Source: Xanthobacter autotrophicus
GTDB lineage: Bacteria; Pseudomonadota; Alphaproteobacteria; Rhizobiales; Xanthobacteraceae
Direction: 5' to 3' (one strand)
DNA: 64,000 nucleotides
NCBI RefSeq assembly: GCF_043194295.1
Contig: NZ_JBAFVK010000001.1
Position 1 is the first letter of the stretch, and each line of letters starts with the position of its first letter. The notes below the pieces were generated by a model. It had not been told where the DNA came from, did no database searches, and saw nothing but the letters and a program-made list of their open reading frames with translations. Shown piece by piece: positions 48,989 through 58,732 of this stretch. The translations under genes and the position numbers were made by a program.

Positions 48989-50272
48989 TCAGGCCAGCGC
49001 CTTCAGCGCGGCCTTGCCGGCGTAGCGGGCGCTGTCGCCCAGTTCCTGCTCGATGCGCAGCAGCTGGTTGTACTTGGCGGTGCGGTCCGAGCGGGCCAGC
49101 GAGCCGGTCTTGATCTGCCCGCAATTGGTGGCCACCGCCAGGTCGGCGATGGTCGCATCCTCGGTCTCGCCCGAGCGGTGGGACATGACGGCGCGATAGC
49201 CGGCCTTGTGGGCCATTTCCACCGCATCCAGCGTCTCGGTGAGGGAGCCGATCTGGTTCACCTTGACCAGGATGGCGTTGCCCACGCCGTCCTTGATGCC
49301 GCGCGACAGGCGCTCCACATTGGTGACGAACAGGTCGTCGCCCACCAGCTGGCACTTGGAACCGACGGTGTCGGTGAGCAGCTTCCAGCCCACCCAGTCG
49401 TCCTCGGCCATGCCGTCCTCGATGGTGACGATGGGATACTTGGCCACCAGTTCGGCGAGGTAGGCCACCTGGGACTCGATGTCCCGCACCGTGCCTTCGC
49501 CCTCGTAATTGTACACACCGTTCTTGAAGAACTCGGTGGAGGCGCAGTCGAGGCCGAGATACACGTCCTCGCCGGGCTTGAAGCCGGCGTTCTCGATGGC
49601 CTTGAGCACGAATTCCAGCGCCGCCTCGGCGGAGGCGAGGTTGGGGGCGAAGCCGCCCTCATCGCCCACATTGGTGTTGTGGCCGGCGTCCTTCAGGCCC
49701 TTCTTCAGGGTGTGGAAGATCTCCGCGCCCCAGCGCAGGCCCTCGGCGAAGGAAGGCGCGCCGGCGGGCAGGATCATGAATTCCTGGAAATCGATGGGGT
49801 TGTCCGCATGGGCGCCGCCATTGATGATGTTCATCATGGGCACCGGCAGTACGCGGGCATTCACGCCGCCCACATAGCGGTAGAGTGGCAGGCCCTTGGA
49901 TTCGGCCGCGGCCTTGGCCACCGCAAGCGACACGCCGAGGATGGCGTTGGCGCCGAGGCGGCCCTTGTTGTGCGTGCCGTCGAGCGCGAGGAGGGCGGCG
50001 TCGATGTGCGCCTGATCCTCGGCCTCATAGCCGCCGATGGCGTCAAAGATCTCGCCGTTGACCGCATCCACCGCCATGCCGACGCCCTTGCCGAGATAGC
50101 GGCTGGTGTCGCCGTCGCGCAGTTCCACCGCCTCGTGGGCGCCCGTGGAAGCGCCCGAGGGCACGGCGGCGCGGCCAAGGGCGCCGTCTTCCAGCACCAC
50201 GTCCACTTCCACGGTGGGATTGCCGCGGCTGTCCAGAATTTCGCGTCCGATGATGTCCACGATGGCGGTCAT
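48989..50272 (-). CDS. eno: Enolase
   Basis: A 427-residue glycolytic enzyme interconverting 2-phosphoglycerate and phosphoenolpyruvate. MTAIVDIIGREILDSRGNPTVEVDV start, GASTGAHEAVELRDGD, the metal ligands in DVYLGLDCAS and TIEDGMAEDDW, and the VNQIGSLTETLDAVEMA and SHRSGETEDATIADLAVA active-site loops are all intact. The start is the ATG at 50272; the extra upstream open frame is not homologous. Divergent from queF across a 256-base region that presumably holds both promoters. Confidence 0.96.
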   Translation of the reverse strand: MTAIVDIIGREILDSRGNPTVEVDVVLEDGALGRAAVPSGASTGAHEAVELRDGDTSRYLGKGVGMAVDAVNGEIFDAIGGYEAEDQAHIDAALLALDGTHNKGRLGANAILGVSLAVAKAAAESKGLPLYRYVGGVNARVLPVPMMNIINGGAHADNPIDFQEFMILPAGAPSFAEGLRWGAEIFHTLKKGLKDAGHNTNVGDEGGFAPNLASAEAALEFVLKAIENAGFKPGEDVYLGLDCASTEFFKNGVYNYEGEGTVRDIESQVAYLAELVAKYPIVTIEDGMAEDDWVGWKLLTDTVGSKCQLVGDDLFVTNVERLSRGIKDGVGNAILVKVNQIGSLTETLDAVEMAHKAGYRAVMSHRSGETEDATIADLAVATNCGQIKTGSLARSDRTAKYNQLLRIEQELGDSARYAGKAALKALA

Positions 50273-50528
50273 GAAGACTCCTTCCCTGCGTCGTGTGGTG
50301 CGGTGCAACAAAAGGCCGGAGGTCCGTCGTCGTCCCTGCCCTGACCGCACCCCGGGATGCCCAAAGCCCCAGCCTTGCAAGCGTGGTGCTTCTAGCGCGA
50401 TCTATTGCGCCTGCGAAGGGGGCCTGTCGCGTTCCAGGCCGGCTTCGCCGCAAAACGGCCGGACGGCGGTTGAACATTGCGGCCCGCGCGGGTAGAGCAC
50501 CCGCTCTTCCGCCGCAGGATCAAGAGAT

Positions 50529-50981
50529 ATGACCGATCGCCCGCTGCAGCTCGGCGTCAGCGCCGCCCTGCCCGCCTCGCCGGAGGAGGCGGTGCTCGAC
50601 CGCGTGCCGAACCCGCACCCGGACGTGGACTATGTGGCGCGCTTCACATGCCCGGAATTCACCTCGCTCTGCCCGGTGACGGGGCAGCCGGATTTCGCCC
50701 ACATCGTCATCGACTATGTGCCCGATCAGTTCCTGGTGGAGTCCAAGTCGCTGAAACTGTACCTCGGCAGCTTCCGCAACCATGGCGCTTTCCATGAGGA
50801 CTGCACCGTGGCGGTGGGCAAGCGGCTGGTGGACTTGTTGAAGCCTCGCTTCCTGCGCATTGCGGGCTACTGGTATCCGCGCGGCGGCATCCCCATCGAC
50901 GTGTTCTGGCAGACCGGAAAACTGGCCGAGGGCGTGTGGTTGCCGGATACGGGGGTTGCGCCCTACCGCGGTCGCGGGTGA
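50529..50981 (+). CDS. queF: NADPH-dependent 7-cyano-7-deazaguanine reductase
   Basis: A 150-residue unimodular QueF that reduces preQ0 to preQ1 in queuosine synthesis. The catalytic Cys and neighbouring residues are in CPEFTSLCPVTGQPDF, and ESKSLKLYLGSFRNHGAFHEDCTV is the QueF signature that binds the cofactor and substrate. The reaction needs Glu and Asp as in HEDC, both present. No preQ1 riboswitch-like leader was recognised in the 250 bases upstream. The DUF1835 gene follows at 70 bases on the same strand. Confidence 0.93.
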   Translation: MTDRPLQLGVSAALPASPEEAVLDRVPNPHPDVDYVARFTCPEFTSLCPVTGQPDFAHIVIDYVPDQFLVESKSLKLYLGSFRNHGAFHEDCTVAVGKRLVDLLKPRFLRIAGYWYPRGGIPIDVFWQTGKLAEGVWLPDTGVAPYRGRG

Positions 50982-51051
50982 AGCTGTTGCCTCCGGAGCC
51001 GTCGACACCAGAACAATCCGAGCGGACCGGGGAGGACGGAGGGCACGGGTC

Positions 51052-52077
51052 ATGCCGAAGCTCATTGTCACCAATGGAGAATCTGCCGCCGAACGCCTGC
51101 GCGCGGCGGGGATCAAGGGCCATATCCTGCCGTGGCAGGACATGCTCCACGACGGGCCGGTCCCCCCGGGCACCGACCTTGAGGAGGTGTCGGACGTGCG
51201 CGCCGATTTCCTTTCCGAGGCGCTGGGCCTGCCCTTTGACGAGGTGCGGGCGGATTTCGCCCATCGCGACGCCCAGGTGGAGGTGCATGTCGCCTATGCG
51301 CACGTGGAGTTGTGGTTTGAGCACGACCTGTTTGACCAGCTCCAGCTGATCCAGCTCCTCGCCTATTTCGCCCACGAGCCTGAGCGCATGGGGCTGAGCC
51401 TGGTGCAGGCCTCGCACTATCTCGGGGTCATGGCGCCAGACGAGATGCGCGCTCTGGAGGCGCATCGCACGCCGGTCACCCATCTGCAGCTGGAGACGGC
51501 GCGGCAGGCCTGGGAGGCTTTCACCGCTCCAACCCCGCGGCCGCTCGTGGCCTTCGCCGGGCAGGCGCACGCGTCCCGCGCCTTCGAGGCGCTGCCCCAT
51601 CTGGCCCCGGCGCTCCATCGGCTCATCGCCGAGTTGCCTGCCCCCAAGAGCGGACTGTCGCTGACCGAGGAGCGAATCCTGCGGCGGCTTCAGGATGGGC
51701 CCATGAAGGTGGCGCACCTCTATGGCGCCGTCCATTCCATGGACGAGGCGCAGTTTCTTGCCGACCTGCCCTTCTTCCTGCGCCTCGACGGGCTGGCCTT
51801 TGCCCATGAGCCGCTGATCTTCGGCCTGCCCTTCCGCTCCAGCGAGGCGGCGGGCATGCGCTTTTCCCCCGGTGACGACAGTACGGCCGAGCGCTCCTAT
51901 CGCGCCTACGCGTCGGCCGAGATCGAGCTGACCCCTACCGGCGCGGCGGCGTTGAAGGGCCATTTCGACCATGCGTGCCAGAATGCGGTGGACCGCTGCA
52001 TCGGCGGCACCCACCTGATGCCCGGCGCCATGTGGCGTTTCGACAGGACCTCCGGTACCCTCGTGCTACCGAACTAG
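51052..52077 (+). CDS. DUF1835 domain protein
   Basis: A 341-residue soluble protein. The first part, MPKLIVTNGESAAERLRAAG, followed by ILPWQDMLHDGPVPPGTDL and VELWFEHDLFDQLQLIQLLAYF, is typical of DUF1835, a domain of unknown function found in single-copy bacterial proteins. A C-terminal segment (LSLTEERILRRLQDGPMKVAHLYGAV) resembles a winged helix. The start is the ATG at 51052, with GGAGGACGGAGGG upstream. Its TAG overlaps the stop of the convergent permease gene in the sequence CTAG. Confidence 0.75.
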   Translation: MPKLIVTNGESAAERLRAAGIKGHILPWQDMLHDGPVPPGTDLEEVSDVRADFLSEALGLPFDEVRADFAHRDAQVEVHVAYAHVELWFEHDLFDQLQLIQLLAYFAHEPERMGLSLVQASHYLGVMAPDEMRALEAHRTPVTHLQLETARQAWEAFTAPTPRPLVAFAGQAHASRAFEALPHLAPALHRLIAELPAPKSGLSLTEERILRRLQDGPMKVAHLYGAVHSMDEAQFLADLPFFLRLDGLAFAHEPLIFGLPFRSSEAAGMRFSPGDDSTAERSYRAYASAEIELTPTGAAALKGHFDHACQNAVDRCIGGTHLMPGAMWRFDRTSGTLVLPN

Positions 52078-53090
52078 GATTTGGCTCGGTCCGGCGTCGC
52101 CTCCTGCTCGCCATGGGCCTTGAAGGCGGCGAAGGCGAGCACGGTGAGGGGCGTGGCGAGCACCACGCCGAGGGCGCCGAATACATTGCCGAACGCCACC
52201 ACCGCGAACAGCGTCACCGCCGGCGGCAACGACACCATGCGTTGCTGGAGCAACGGGGTGATCACATTGCTCTCCGACTGCTGCACGATGACGAACACCA
52301 GCAGCGTCCACAGCCCCGAGTCCACCCCGAGCGTCAATGCGATGAGCACCGCGGGCGCCGCCGCCACCACCGGCCCGATCATGGGCACAAACTCGGCGAG
52401 TCCTGCGAACAGGGCGAGCGCGAGGGCCGAGGGCACCCCCACGATGGTGAGACCGATGAAGGTGAGCACGCCCACCACCACCATGGCGATGAGCTGGGCC
52501 TTCAGGAAATGCCGCAAATCCTCGGAGACGGAGGCAAGCCGCCGCGCCGCCGCGGGCCGGTCCGCCTCGGCCCACAGTGAGAGGAACATGAGGCGGTAGA
52601 GATCCGGCGAGACGGCGAAATAGATGCCGCCCACCACCACCAGAAAGCTGCCCAGCACCACCTGGAAGACGTTGCTGGTGAGGCCCTGCACCGCCGAGAT
52701 CATCGTCTCGCCGGAGGGCGCCGCCGCCTCGGCCCGGCGCAGCAGATCATCGCTCATGCCTTCCAGATGGAAGCGCTGCTCGAAGGCTTTCCAGGCGGCG
52801 GGCAGCTCGTTGAACAGCTCGGTCACCTGCACCTGGATGGTGGAGCCGAACAGATACAGCGTGAGCCCGATGCCGCCGAACACCATGAGCGCCACCGGGA
52901 ACACCGCATAGCGCTCGGGAAACCGGGTGAAGCGGGCGAACGGCTCCGCCAGCGCGTGCAGGGCCAGCGACACCAGCATGGCCGCGAACACCTGGAGGAT
53001 CACGTCGATGGTCTTGTAGGAGAAATAGGCGAGCGCAAGGACGATGCAGGCGACGGCCACGCGTCGCGCCACGATCCAGTCGGAAGCCAT
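52074..53090 (-). CDS. AI-2E family transporter (PerM/YdiK-like permease)
   Basis: A 338-residue polytopic protein with about eight membrane segments: two at the N-terminus (VAVACIVLALAYFSY; IDVILQVFAAMLVSLALH), a middle soluble section (FNELPAAWKAFEQRF), and a C-terminal bundle with the family motif GLAEFVPMIGPVVAAAPAVLIAL and QSESNVITPLLQQRMVSLPPAVTL. The family exports AI-2 or other solutes, or is of unknown substrate. It is convergent with the DUF1835 gene and overlaps its stop. Confidence 0.88.
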   Translation of the reverse strand: MASDWIVARRVAVACIVLALAYFSYKTIDVILQVFAAMLVSLALHALAEPFARFTRFPERYAVFPVALMVFGGIGLTLYLFGSTIQVQVTELFNELPAAWKAFEQRFHLEGMSDDLLRRAEAAAPSGETMISAVQGLTSNVFQVVLGSFLVVVGGIYFAVSPDLYRLMFLSLWAEADRPAAARRLASVSEDLRHFLKAQLIAMVVVGVLTFIGLTIVGVPSALALALFAGLAEFVPMIGPVVAAAPAVLIALTLGVDSGLWTLLVFVIVQQSESNVITPLLQQRMVSLPPAVTLFAVVAFGNVFGALGVVLATPLTVLAFAAFKAHGEQEATPDRAKS

Positions 53091-53189
53091 GGTGTCTCTC
53101 TCGCTGGGGAAAGCGCTCTACCGCCTGTATAGCCCGAATGCACGGCGCCGCACATGTGCGGGTGAACGCAGGCGTCGGTTTTGGCGTTC

Positions 53190-56100
53190 CTACGCCGCCT
53201 CCACCGACACCACCCCCGGGATGGCCTTGATGGCCCCGGCGATCTGCGGGGAGATGGGGTATTTGCCGGGCAGGCTCACCTCCACCTCGGCCCGCGCATC
53301 CTCCACCATCAGGATCAGGCTGACCTCGCCCGATCCCGCATCCCCGGTCTTGCCGTCGGCAAGGCGGCGGGCGATGCCCTCGATGGGCTCGGGGGAGCGC
53401 AGGAAGATGCGCAGACCCTTCTGGTGGCGGGTGGTGACGGGATCGAGCTTCTCGCAGGAATTGATGCGTACGCGCACATCCTCGCCGTTCAGCTCGGCCG
53501 CCACCATCATCAGCAGCGGCGTGCCCGGCTCCAGCAGGTCGCGATAGTGGGCGAGGCCTTCGGAAAAGATCACCGCCTCGTAATGGCCCGAGGGGTCGGA
53601 GAGGCCCACGATGCCCATGCGGGTGCCGGACTTGGTGCGCCGCTCCTGCTTCGATACCACAGTGGCCGCCAGCCGCCCCGCCGCCGCGCCCGAGCGCACG
53701 GCGCGGGAGAAGTCCGAGAAGGACTGCACCCGCATCTTCTTCAACGCGTCGGCATAATCATCCAGCGGATGGCCGGTGAGGAAGAAGCCGATGGCGTCAT
53801 ATTCCTTCTGCAGCCGCTCCGAGGGCAGCCACGGCGCCACCTCCGGAATGGGCAGGGAGACGGCGGAAGGTCCGGAGCCGAACATGTCGTTCTGACCGGA
53901 CTGGGCGTTCGCCTCCACGCGCTGGGCCTCGGCCACAATGGATTCGATGGCGGCAAAGGCCCGGGCGCGGTTCTTCTCCAGCACGTCGAAGCAGCCGGCG
54001 GCCATCAGGCTTTCCAGCGTGCGCTTGTTCACCAGCTTCACCGGCAGGCGCGAGGCGAAATCCGCGAAGCTCTTGAACGGCCGCGCGCCGCGCGCCGCTA
54101 CCAGCGCCTCCACCGCCGCGCCGCCCACGCCCTTGATGGCGCACATGGCATAGATGATCCTGCCGTCCTTCACCGCGAACTCGCGGGCCGACAGATTGAT
54201 GTTGGGCGGCACCACCTCGATGCCGAGGCGCTGGGCCTCCTGCCGGAATTCCGCGAGCTTGTCCGTGTTGCCCATGTCGAGGGTCATGGAGGCGGCGAGG
54301 AATTCGGTGGGGTAGTTCGCCTTCAGCCATGCCGTCTGGTAGGCGACGATGGCGTAGGCGGCGGCGTGGGACTTGTTGAAGCCGTAGTCGGCGAACTTGG
54401 CCAGAAGGTCGAAGATGGTGTCGGCCTGCGCCTTCTCGATGCCCCGCCCGGCGGAGCCGGAGACGAAGCGCTCGCGCTGCTTCTCCATCTCGGCGCGGAT
54501 CTTCTTGCCCATGGCCCGGCGCAAAAGATCAGCCTCGCCCAGCGAATAGCCCGCCATAGCCTGGGCGATCTGCATCACCTGTTCCTGATAGATGATGACG
54601 CCGAACGTCTCCTTCAGGTACGGCTCCAGCATGGGGTGGAGATAGTCCGGCTTGGCGCGGCCGTGCTTGCAGTCGCAATAGACCGGGATGTTGGCCATGG
54701 GGCCGGGCCGGTAGAGGGCCACGAGGGCGATCAGGTCCTCGACGCGGTCGGCCTTCATGTCCACCAGCGCCCGGCGCATGCCCGCGCTTTCCACCTGGAA
54801 CACGCCCACCGTCTCGCCCTTGCCCAGCATGGCGTAGGTCTTGGGGTCGTCCAGCGGGATCTTGGAAATGTCCAGATCGATGCCGCGCTGGTGGATCAGC
54901 TTCACCGCCTTGTCGATGGTGGTCAGCGTCTTCAGGCCCAGGAAGTCGAACTTCACCAGGCCCGCCTGCTCCACCCATTTCATATTGTACTGGGTGACCG
55001 GCATGTCGGACTTGGGATCGCGATAGAGCGGCACCAGCTCATGGAGCTTCCTGTCGCCGATCACGATGCCCGCCGCATGGGTGGAGGCGTGGCGGTTGAG
55101 GCCTTCCAGGCGCACCGCGATGTCGAAGGCGCGCTTCACCACCTCTTCTTGGTCGCGGGAGGCCTGGAGGCGCGGCTCGTCCTCGATGGCCTGCTTCAGC
55201 GTGACCGGATTGGCCGGATTCTGCGGCACCAGCTTGCACAGCTTGTCCACCTGCCCGTAGGGCATCTCCAGCACGCGCCCCACGTCGCGCAGCACGCCGC
55301 GCGCTTGCAGGGTACCAAAGGTGATGATCTGCGCCACTTGGGCGCGGCCGTAGCGCTCCTGCACATAGTGGATCACCTCGTCGCGGCGCTCCTGGCAGAA
55401 GTCCACGTCGAAGTCGGGCATGGACACGCGGTCCGGGTTCAGGAACCGCTCGAACAGCAGGCCGAACCGGATCGGGTCGAGGTCGGTGATCTGGAGCGAA
55501 TAGGCCACCAGCGAGCCGGCGCCCGACCCACGCCCCGGCCCCACCGGAATGTCGTGTGCCTTGGCCCACTTGATGAAGTCCGACACGATGAGGAAGTAGC
55601 CGGGGAACTTCATCTTGGTGATGACGGAGAGCTCGTAGGCGAGCCGCTCCTCATAGGTGGCGATATCCAGCCCCGGCGCCGGGCCATGCTTCTCGAGGCG
55701 CTGGGCAAGGCCCTCCCTGGCTTGCCGCTCCAGCTCGGCGGCTTCCTCGGCAAGCGGATCCCCGTCCCCGGCGCCGGAGGTGAAGCGCGGCAGGATGGGC
55801 TTCACCGTACGCACCCGGTGGGCGCAGCGCCGGGCGATCTCCACCGTGTTGGCCGTCGCCTCCGGCAGGTCAGCGAACAGGGCCAGCATTTCCGCACGGG
55901 TCTTGAAACGATGCTCCGGGGTCAGCCGGCGCCGGTCGCCCTCCGACAGCAGCCGGCCCTCGGCGATGCACAAAAGGCCGTCATGGGCTTCATAATCGGT
56001 CTTGCTGGCGAAGAAGGGCTCGTTGGTCGCCACCAGCGGGACGCCCTTGGCATAGGCGAGTTCCAGCAGGCCGGCTTCGGCCAGACGCTCGGCGTCGGTG

Positions 56101-56642
56101 TCGTGGCGCTGCACTTCCACATAGAGCCGCTCGCCGAACAGGGAGGCGAGCAGGTCGAGCCGCTCCGCCGCCAGCTCCGGATGGCCGGACACCAGCGCCT
56201 TGTCGATGGGCCCCGCCGGCCCGCCGGTGAGGGCGATGAGGCCGTCATGGGCCTCAGCCAGCCAGTCGGGCAGGATGCGCGGCTCGTCCTCGCTGGCGGT
56301 TTCCAGAAACGAGCGGGAGACGAGGCGCATCAGGTTGCGCCAGCCCGGCTCCGACTGGGCGAGCAGCACGAGGCGCGGCCGCTTGGGTCGGATCGCCCCG
56401 CGCGGGCCGGCCGGCTCCGGCAGGTCCAGGGCCAGCGACACACCGGCGATGGGCTGGATGCCCGCGCCCGCCATCTTCTCGGAGAATTCCAGCGCGCCGA
56501 AGAGGTTGCCCGTATCGGTGAGGGCAATGGCCGGCTGCGCGTCCGCCTTCACGAGGTCTGCCAGCTTGCCGATGGAAAGCGCCCCCTCCAGCAGCGAATA
56601 GGAGGAATGAACGTGCAGATGGATGAAGCCGGGATCGGGCAT
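53190..56642 (-). CDS. dnaE: DNA polymerase III subunit alpha
   Basis: A 1150-residue replicative polymerase of the DnaE1 type. It has an N-terminal PHP domain (FIHLHVHSSYSLLEGA), the catalytic acidic cluster PDFDVDFCQERRDEV, the SHAAAYAIVAYQTAWLKANYPTEFLA region of the finger/HhH, and an OB fold near the C-terminus (GRLAATVVSKQERRTKSGTRMGIVGL). Its length and the C-terminal tau-binding portion suit DnaE1, not the shorter DnaE2 of the ImuABC mutasome. No LexA box was seen upstream. Confidence 0.96.
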   Translation of the reverse strand: MPDPGFIHLHVHSSYSLLEGALSIGKLADLVKADAQPAIALTDTGNLFGALEFSEKMAGAGIQPIAGVSLALDLPEPAGPRGAIRPKRPRLVLLAQSEPGWRNLMRLVSRSFLETASEDEPRILPDWLAEAHDGLIALTGGPAGPIDKALVSGHPELAAERLDLLASLFGERLYVEVQRHDTDAERLAEAGLLELAYAKGVPLVATNEPFFASKTDYEAHDGLLCIAEGRLLSEGDRRRLTPEHRFKTRAEMLALFADLPEATANTVEIARRCAHRVRTVKPILPRFTSGAGDGDPLAEEAAELERQAREGLAQRLEKHGPAPGLDIATYEERLAYELSVITKMKFPGYFLIVSDFIKWAKAHDIPVGPGRGSGAGSLVAYSLQITDLDPIRFGLLFERFLNPDRVSMPDFDVDFCQERRDEVIHYVQERYGRAQVAQIITFGTLQARGVLRDVGRVLEMPYGQVDKLCKLVPQNPANPVTLKQAIEDEPRLQASRDQEEVVKRAFDIAVRLEGLNRHASTHAAGIVIGDRKLHELVPLYRDPKSDMPVTQYNMKWVEQAGLVKFDFLGLKTLTTIDKAVKLIHQRGIDLDISKIPLDDPKTYAMLGKGETVGVFQVESAGMRRALVDMKADRVEDLIALVALYRPGPMANIPVYCDCKHGRAKPDYLHPMLEPYLKETFGVIIYQEQVMQIAQAMAGYSLGEADLLRRAMGKKIRAEMEKQRERFVSGSAGRGIEKAQADTIFDLLAKFADYGFNKSHAAAYAIVAYQTAWLKANYPTEFLAASMTLDMGNTDKLAEFRQEAQRLGIEVVPPNINLSAREFAVKDGRIIYAMCAIKGVGGAAVEALVAARGARPFKSFADFASRLPVKLVNKRTLESLMAAGCFDVLEKNRARAFAAIESIVAEAQRVEANAQSGQNDMFGSGPSAVSLPIPEVAPWLPSERLQKEYDAIGFFLTGHPLDDYADALKKMRVQSFSDFSRAVRSGAAAGRLAATVVSKQERRTKSGTRMGIVGLSDPSGHYEAVIFSEGLAHYRDLLEPGTPLLMMVAAELNGEDVRVRINSCEKLDPVTTRHQKGLRIFLRSPEPIEGIARRLADGKTGDAGSGEVSLILMVEDARAEVEVSLPGKYPISPQIAGAIKAIPGVVSVEAA

Positions 56643-56787
56643 GGTCTACTTCGTTGCAGCGGAGCTGAGTCGGACGGGCGCCCCATGGTAACCGGGATGC
56701 CGGGCACCGGCACCAACCGGAGCGGTCGTCCCCGCTGTTCTCTCAAGTGGTGTCATGGTGATCGCCACGCTATAGCCGAGTGACGGC

Positions 56788-57225
56788 ATGTCTCAATCCT
56801 GGTCCACCTCCTGGCTGTTCTGGGCGTTCCTGTCCGCGGCCTTCGCGGCGCTCACCGCCATCTTCGCCAAGGTGGGGGTGGCGAACATCCATTCCGACCT
56901 CGCCACGCTCCTGCGCACCATCGTCATCCTCGCCCTGGTGGCCGCCATGGTCGGGTTCGGCGGGTCGTGGCAGGCGCCCGGCGAAATCCCGGCGCGGACG
57001 TGGATCTTCCTGATCCTGTCCGGCCTTGCCACCGGGGCGTCGTGGCTTTGCTATTTCCGCGCGCTGAAGATGGCCGATGCGGCGCGGGTGGCGCCGGTGG
57101 ACAAGCTGAGCGTGGTGCTGGTCGCCATCTTCGGCGTCATGTTCCTGGGCGAGCGCCTGAGCGCGCTGGCGACCCTGGGCGTCGTCCTCATCGCCGCCGG
57201 GGCGGCTCTGGTGGCGCTGGGATAG
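56788..57225 (+). CDS. Single-domain EamA family membrane protein
   Basis: A 145-residue protein holding one EamA repeat (five hydrophobic helices): WAFLSAAFAALTAIFAKVGVANI, LLRTIVILALVAAMVGFGG, WIFLILSGLATGASWLCYFRALKM and VLVAIFGVMFLGERLSALATLGVVLIAAGAALVAL. Typical EamA transporters have two such repeats in about 290 residues, so this half-size form probably dimerises. The substrate is unknown. It is convergent with thiL (18-base gap) and divergent from dnaE. Confidence 0.85.
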   Translation: MSQSWSTSWLFWAFLSAAFAALTAIFAKVGVANIHSDLATLLRTIVILALVAAMVGFGGSWQAPGEIPARTWIFLILSGLATGASWLCYFRALKMADAARVAPVDKLSVVLVAIFGVMFLGERLSALATLGVVLIAAGAALVALG

Positions 57226-57243
57226 CACCCCCGACCTGCCGGC

Positions 57244-58251
57244 TCAGAAGTGGCTGAAGCTGCCGGCTCCGAGGTCGAGGGCATGGCCTCCGGCATCGGT
57301 CACATCAAGGCCGGGCTGCTCCCGCGTCTCGCCGATCAGCGTCACCGGAACCCCCACCCGCGCGGCCTCGGCGGTGAAGGCGTGGACCAGGGCATGGGGC
57401 ACGCAGGCCACCACCTCGTAATCATCCCCGCCGGTGACCGCGGTCTTGAACAGGCCGGCGTCCGCCGCAATGGCCGCCGCCGCTGCGGCCGACACCGGCA
57501 CCCGCCGCGCCTCGATGCGCCCGCCGCAGCCGGAGGCGGCGAGCATCTTCGCCACGTCGCCGACCAACCCGTCTGACACATCCATGGCGGACTTGGCGTA
57601 GCGGCGCAGAACCGGCGCGATGGCGAGCCGGGGCTGGGGGTGCAGATAGCGGTCCACGAGATGCCCGCGCTGCTCGTCGTCCAGGCCGGCGAAGGCCGCA
57701 GCCTTGTGGTCCTGCCGCAGCCGCAGGCCCAGCGCCGCGTCGCCGATGGTGCCGGTGACGAGGATGGCCTGGCCGGCCTTCGCCCCCGTGCGCGGCACGA
57801 AGGCGCCCTTCGGCACCGAGCCCAAAGCGGTGAGCGTGATGGTGACCGGGCCTGGGATGGAGACCGTGTCGCCGCCTAGGATGGGGCAAAGATAGCGCTC
57901 GCAATCCTCGCCGAGGGCCGCCGCGAAGGCTTCCATCCAGGCGTCGGGCGTGCCCTTGGGCAAAGCCAGCGCCAGCAGGGCGCCCAGCGGGTCGGCACCC
58001 TTGGCGGCAAGGTCGGAGAGGTTCACCCGCAGCGCCTTGCGGGCGATGGAGGCCGGCGGATCATCCGCGAAGAAGTGCACCCCCGCCACCACAGCATCCT
58101 TGGTGAGCACCAGGTCGCAGCCTTCGGGCGGGGCCAGCAGCGCGGCATCGTCGAGCAGGCCGAGGGCGGCGGACGAACCGGCGATGGGACGCAGGAAGCG
58201 CGCGATGAAGCGATCCTCGCCCGATCCCGCTGCTGCCTCGCCGTCCACCAT
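57244..58251 (-). CDS. thiL: Thiamine-monophosphate kinase
   Basis: A 335-residue AIR-synthase-fold kinase that phosphorylates thiamine monophosphate to the diphosphate. GLLDDAALLAPPEGCDLVLTKDAVVAGVHF, LCPILGGDTVSIPGPVTITLTALG and MDVSDGLVGDVAKMLAASG contain the metal- and ATP-binding acidic residues. Its start lies one base from the nusB stop, consistent with the well-known ribH-nusB-thiL gene order. Confidence 0.94.
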   Translation of the reverse strand: MVDGEAAAGSGEDRFIARFLRPIAGSSAALGLLDDAALLAPPEGCDLVLTKDAVVAGVHFFADDPPASIARKALRVNLSDLAAKGADPLGALLALALPKGTPDAWMEAFAAALGEDCERYLCPILGGDTVSIPGPVTITLTALGSVPKGAFVPRTGAKAGQAILVTGTIGDAALGLRLRQDHKAAAFAGLDDEQRGHLVDRYLHPQPRLAIAPVLRRYAKSAMDVSDGLVGDVAKMLAASGCGGRIEARRVPVSAAAAAAIAADAGLFKTAVTGGDDYEVVACVPHALVHAFTAEAARVGVPVTLIGETREQPGLDVTDAGGHALDLGAGSFSHF

Positions 58252-58252
58252 G

Positions 58253-58732
58253 TCAGCCGCCCTTGAATTCGTCGGGGCGCAGGTCGTGGGCCAGCGTGTC
58301 GAGCACGGCGTTGACCATGCCGGTCTCGTCGCGATCGAGGAAGGCGCCGGCCACGTTCACATATTCGGTGATGACCACGCGGGCGGGCACGTCGGGCTTG
58401 GATGCCAGCTCGAAGGCGCCCGCGCGCAGCACCGCGCGCAGCACGGCTTCCACCCGCTTCAAGGGCCAGCCCTTGGTCAGGGCGTTGTCCACCATGGGGT
58501 CGATGCGGCGCTGGTCGTTCAGCACCCCTTCCACCACGGCGCGGAACAGGCGCACGTCGGCCTCGGGGAACTCGACGCCTTCCACCTCCTGGCCCAGCCA
58601 GTGGCTCTCGAACTCGGCGAGGATGTCGTTCAGCGGGGTCTGGGCGAGGTCCATCTGGTAGAGCGCCTGCACCGCGCCGAGGCGGGCCGCGCTCTTTTTC
58701 ATGGGCTTTGCCGGGGTGTTCACGTCCTTCAT
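58253..58732 (-). CDS. nusB: Transcription antitermination factor NusB
   Basis: A 159-residue all-helical protein. AARLGAVQALYQMDLAQTP, the DNALTKGWPLKRVEAVLRAVLRAGAFEL segment and VVITEYVNVAGAFLDRDETGMVNAVLDTLA are typical NusB blocks. It binds boxA RNA with NusE and acts in rRNA antitermination. The start overlaps the ribH stop by four bases (ATGA), and thiL follows without gap, giving coupled translation of the three genes. Confidence 0.94.
   Translation of the reverse strand: MKDVNTPAKPMKKSAARLGAVQALYQMDLAQTPLNDILAEFESHWLGQEVEGVEFPEADVRLFRAVVEGVLNDQRRIDPMVDNALTKGWPLKRVEAVLRAVLRAGAFELASKPDVPARVVITEYVNVAGAFLDRDETGMVNAVLDTLAHDLRPDEFKGG

Noticed and set aside
50273..50528. PreQ1 riboswitch upstream of queF
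   Set aside because: No C-rich loop and A-rich tail arrangement typical of preQ1-I or II aptamers was visible.
53181..56783. A 1200-residue open frame on the plus strand opposite dnaE
   Set aside because: High GC keeps antisense frames open; the translation is His/Gly/Arg-rich with no family pattern, while dnaE on the other strand has all expected motifs.
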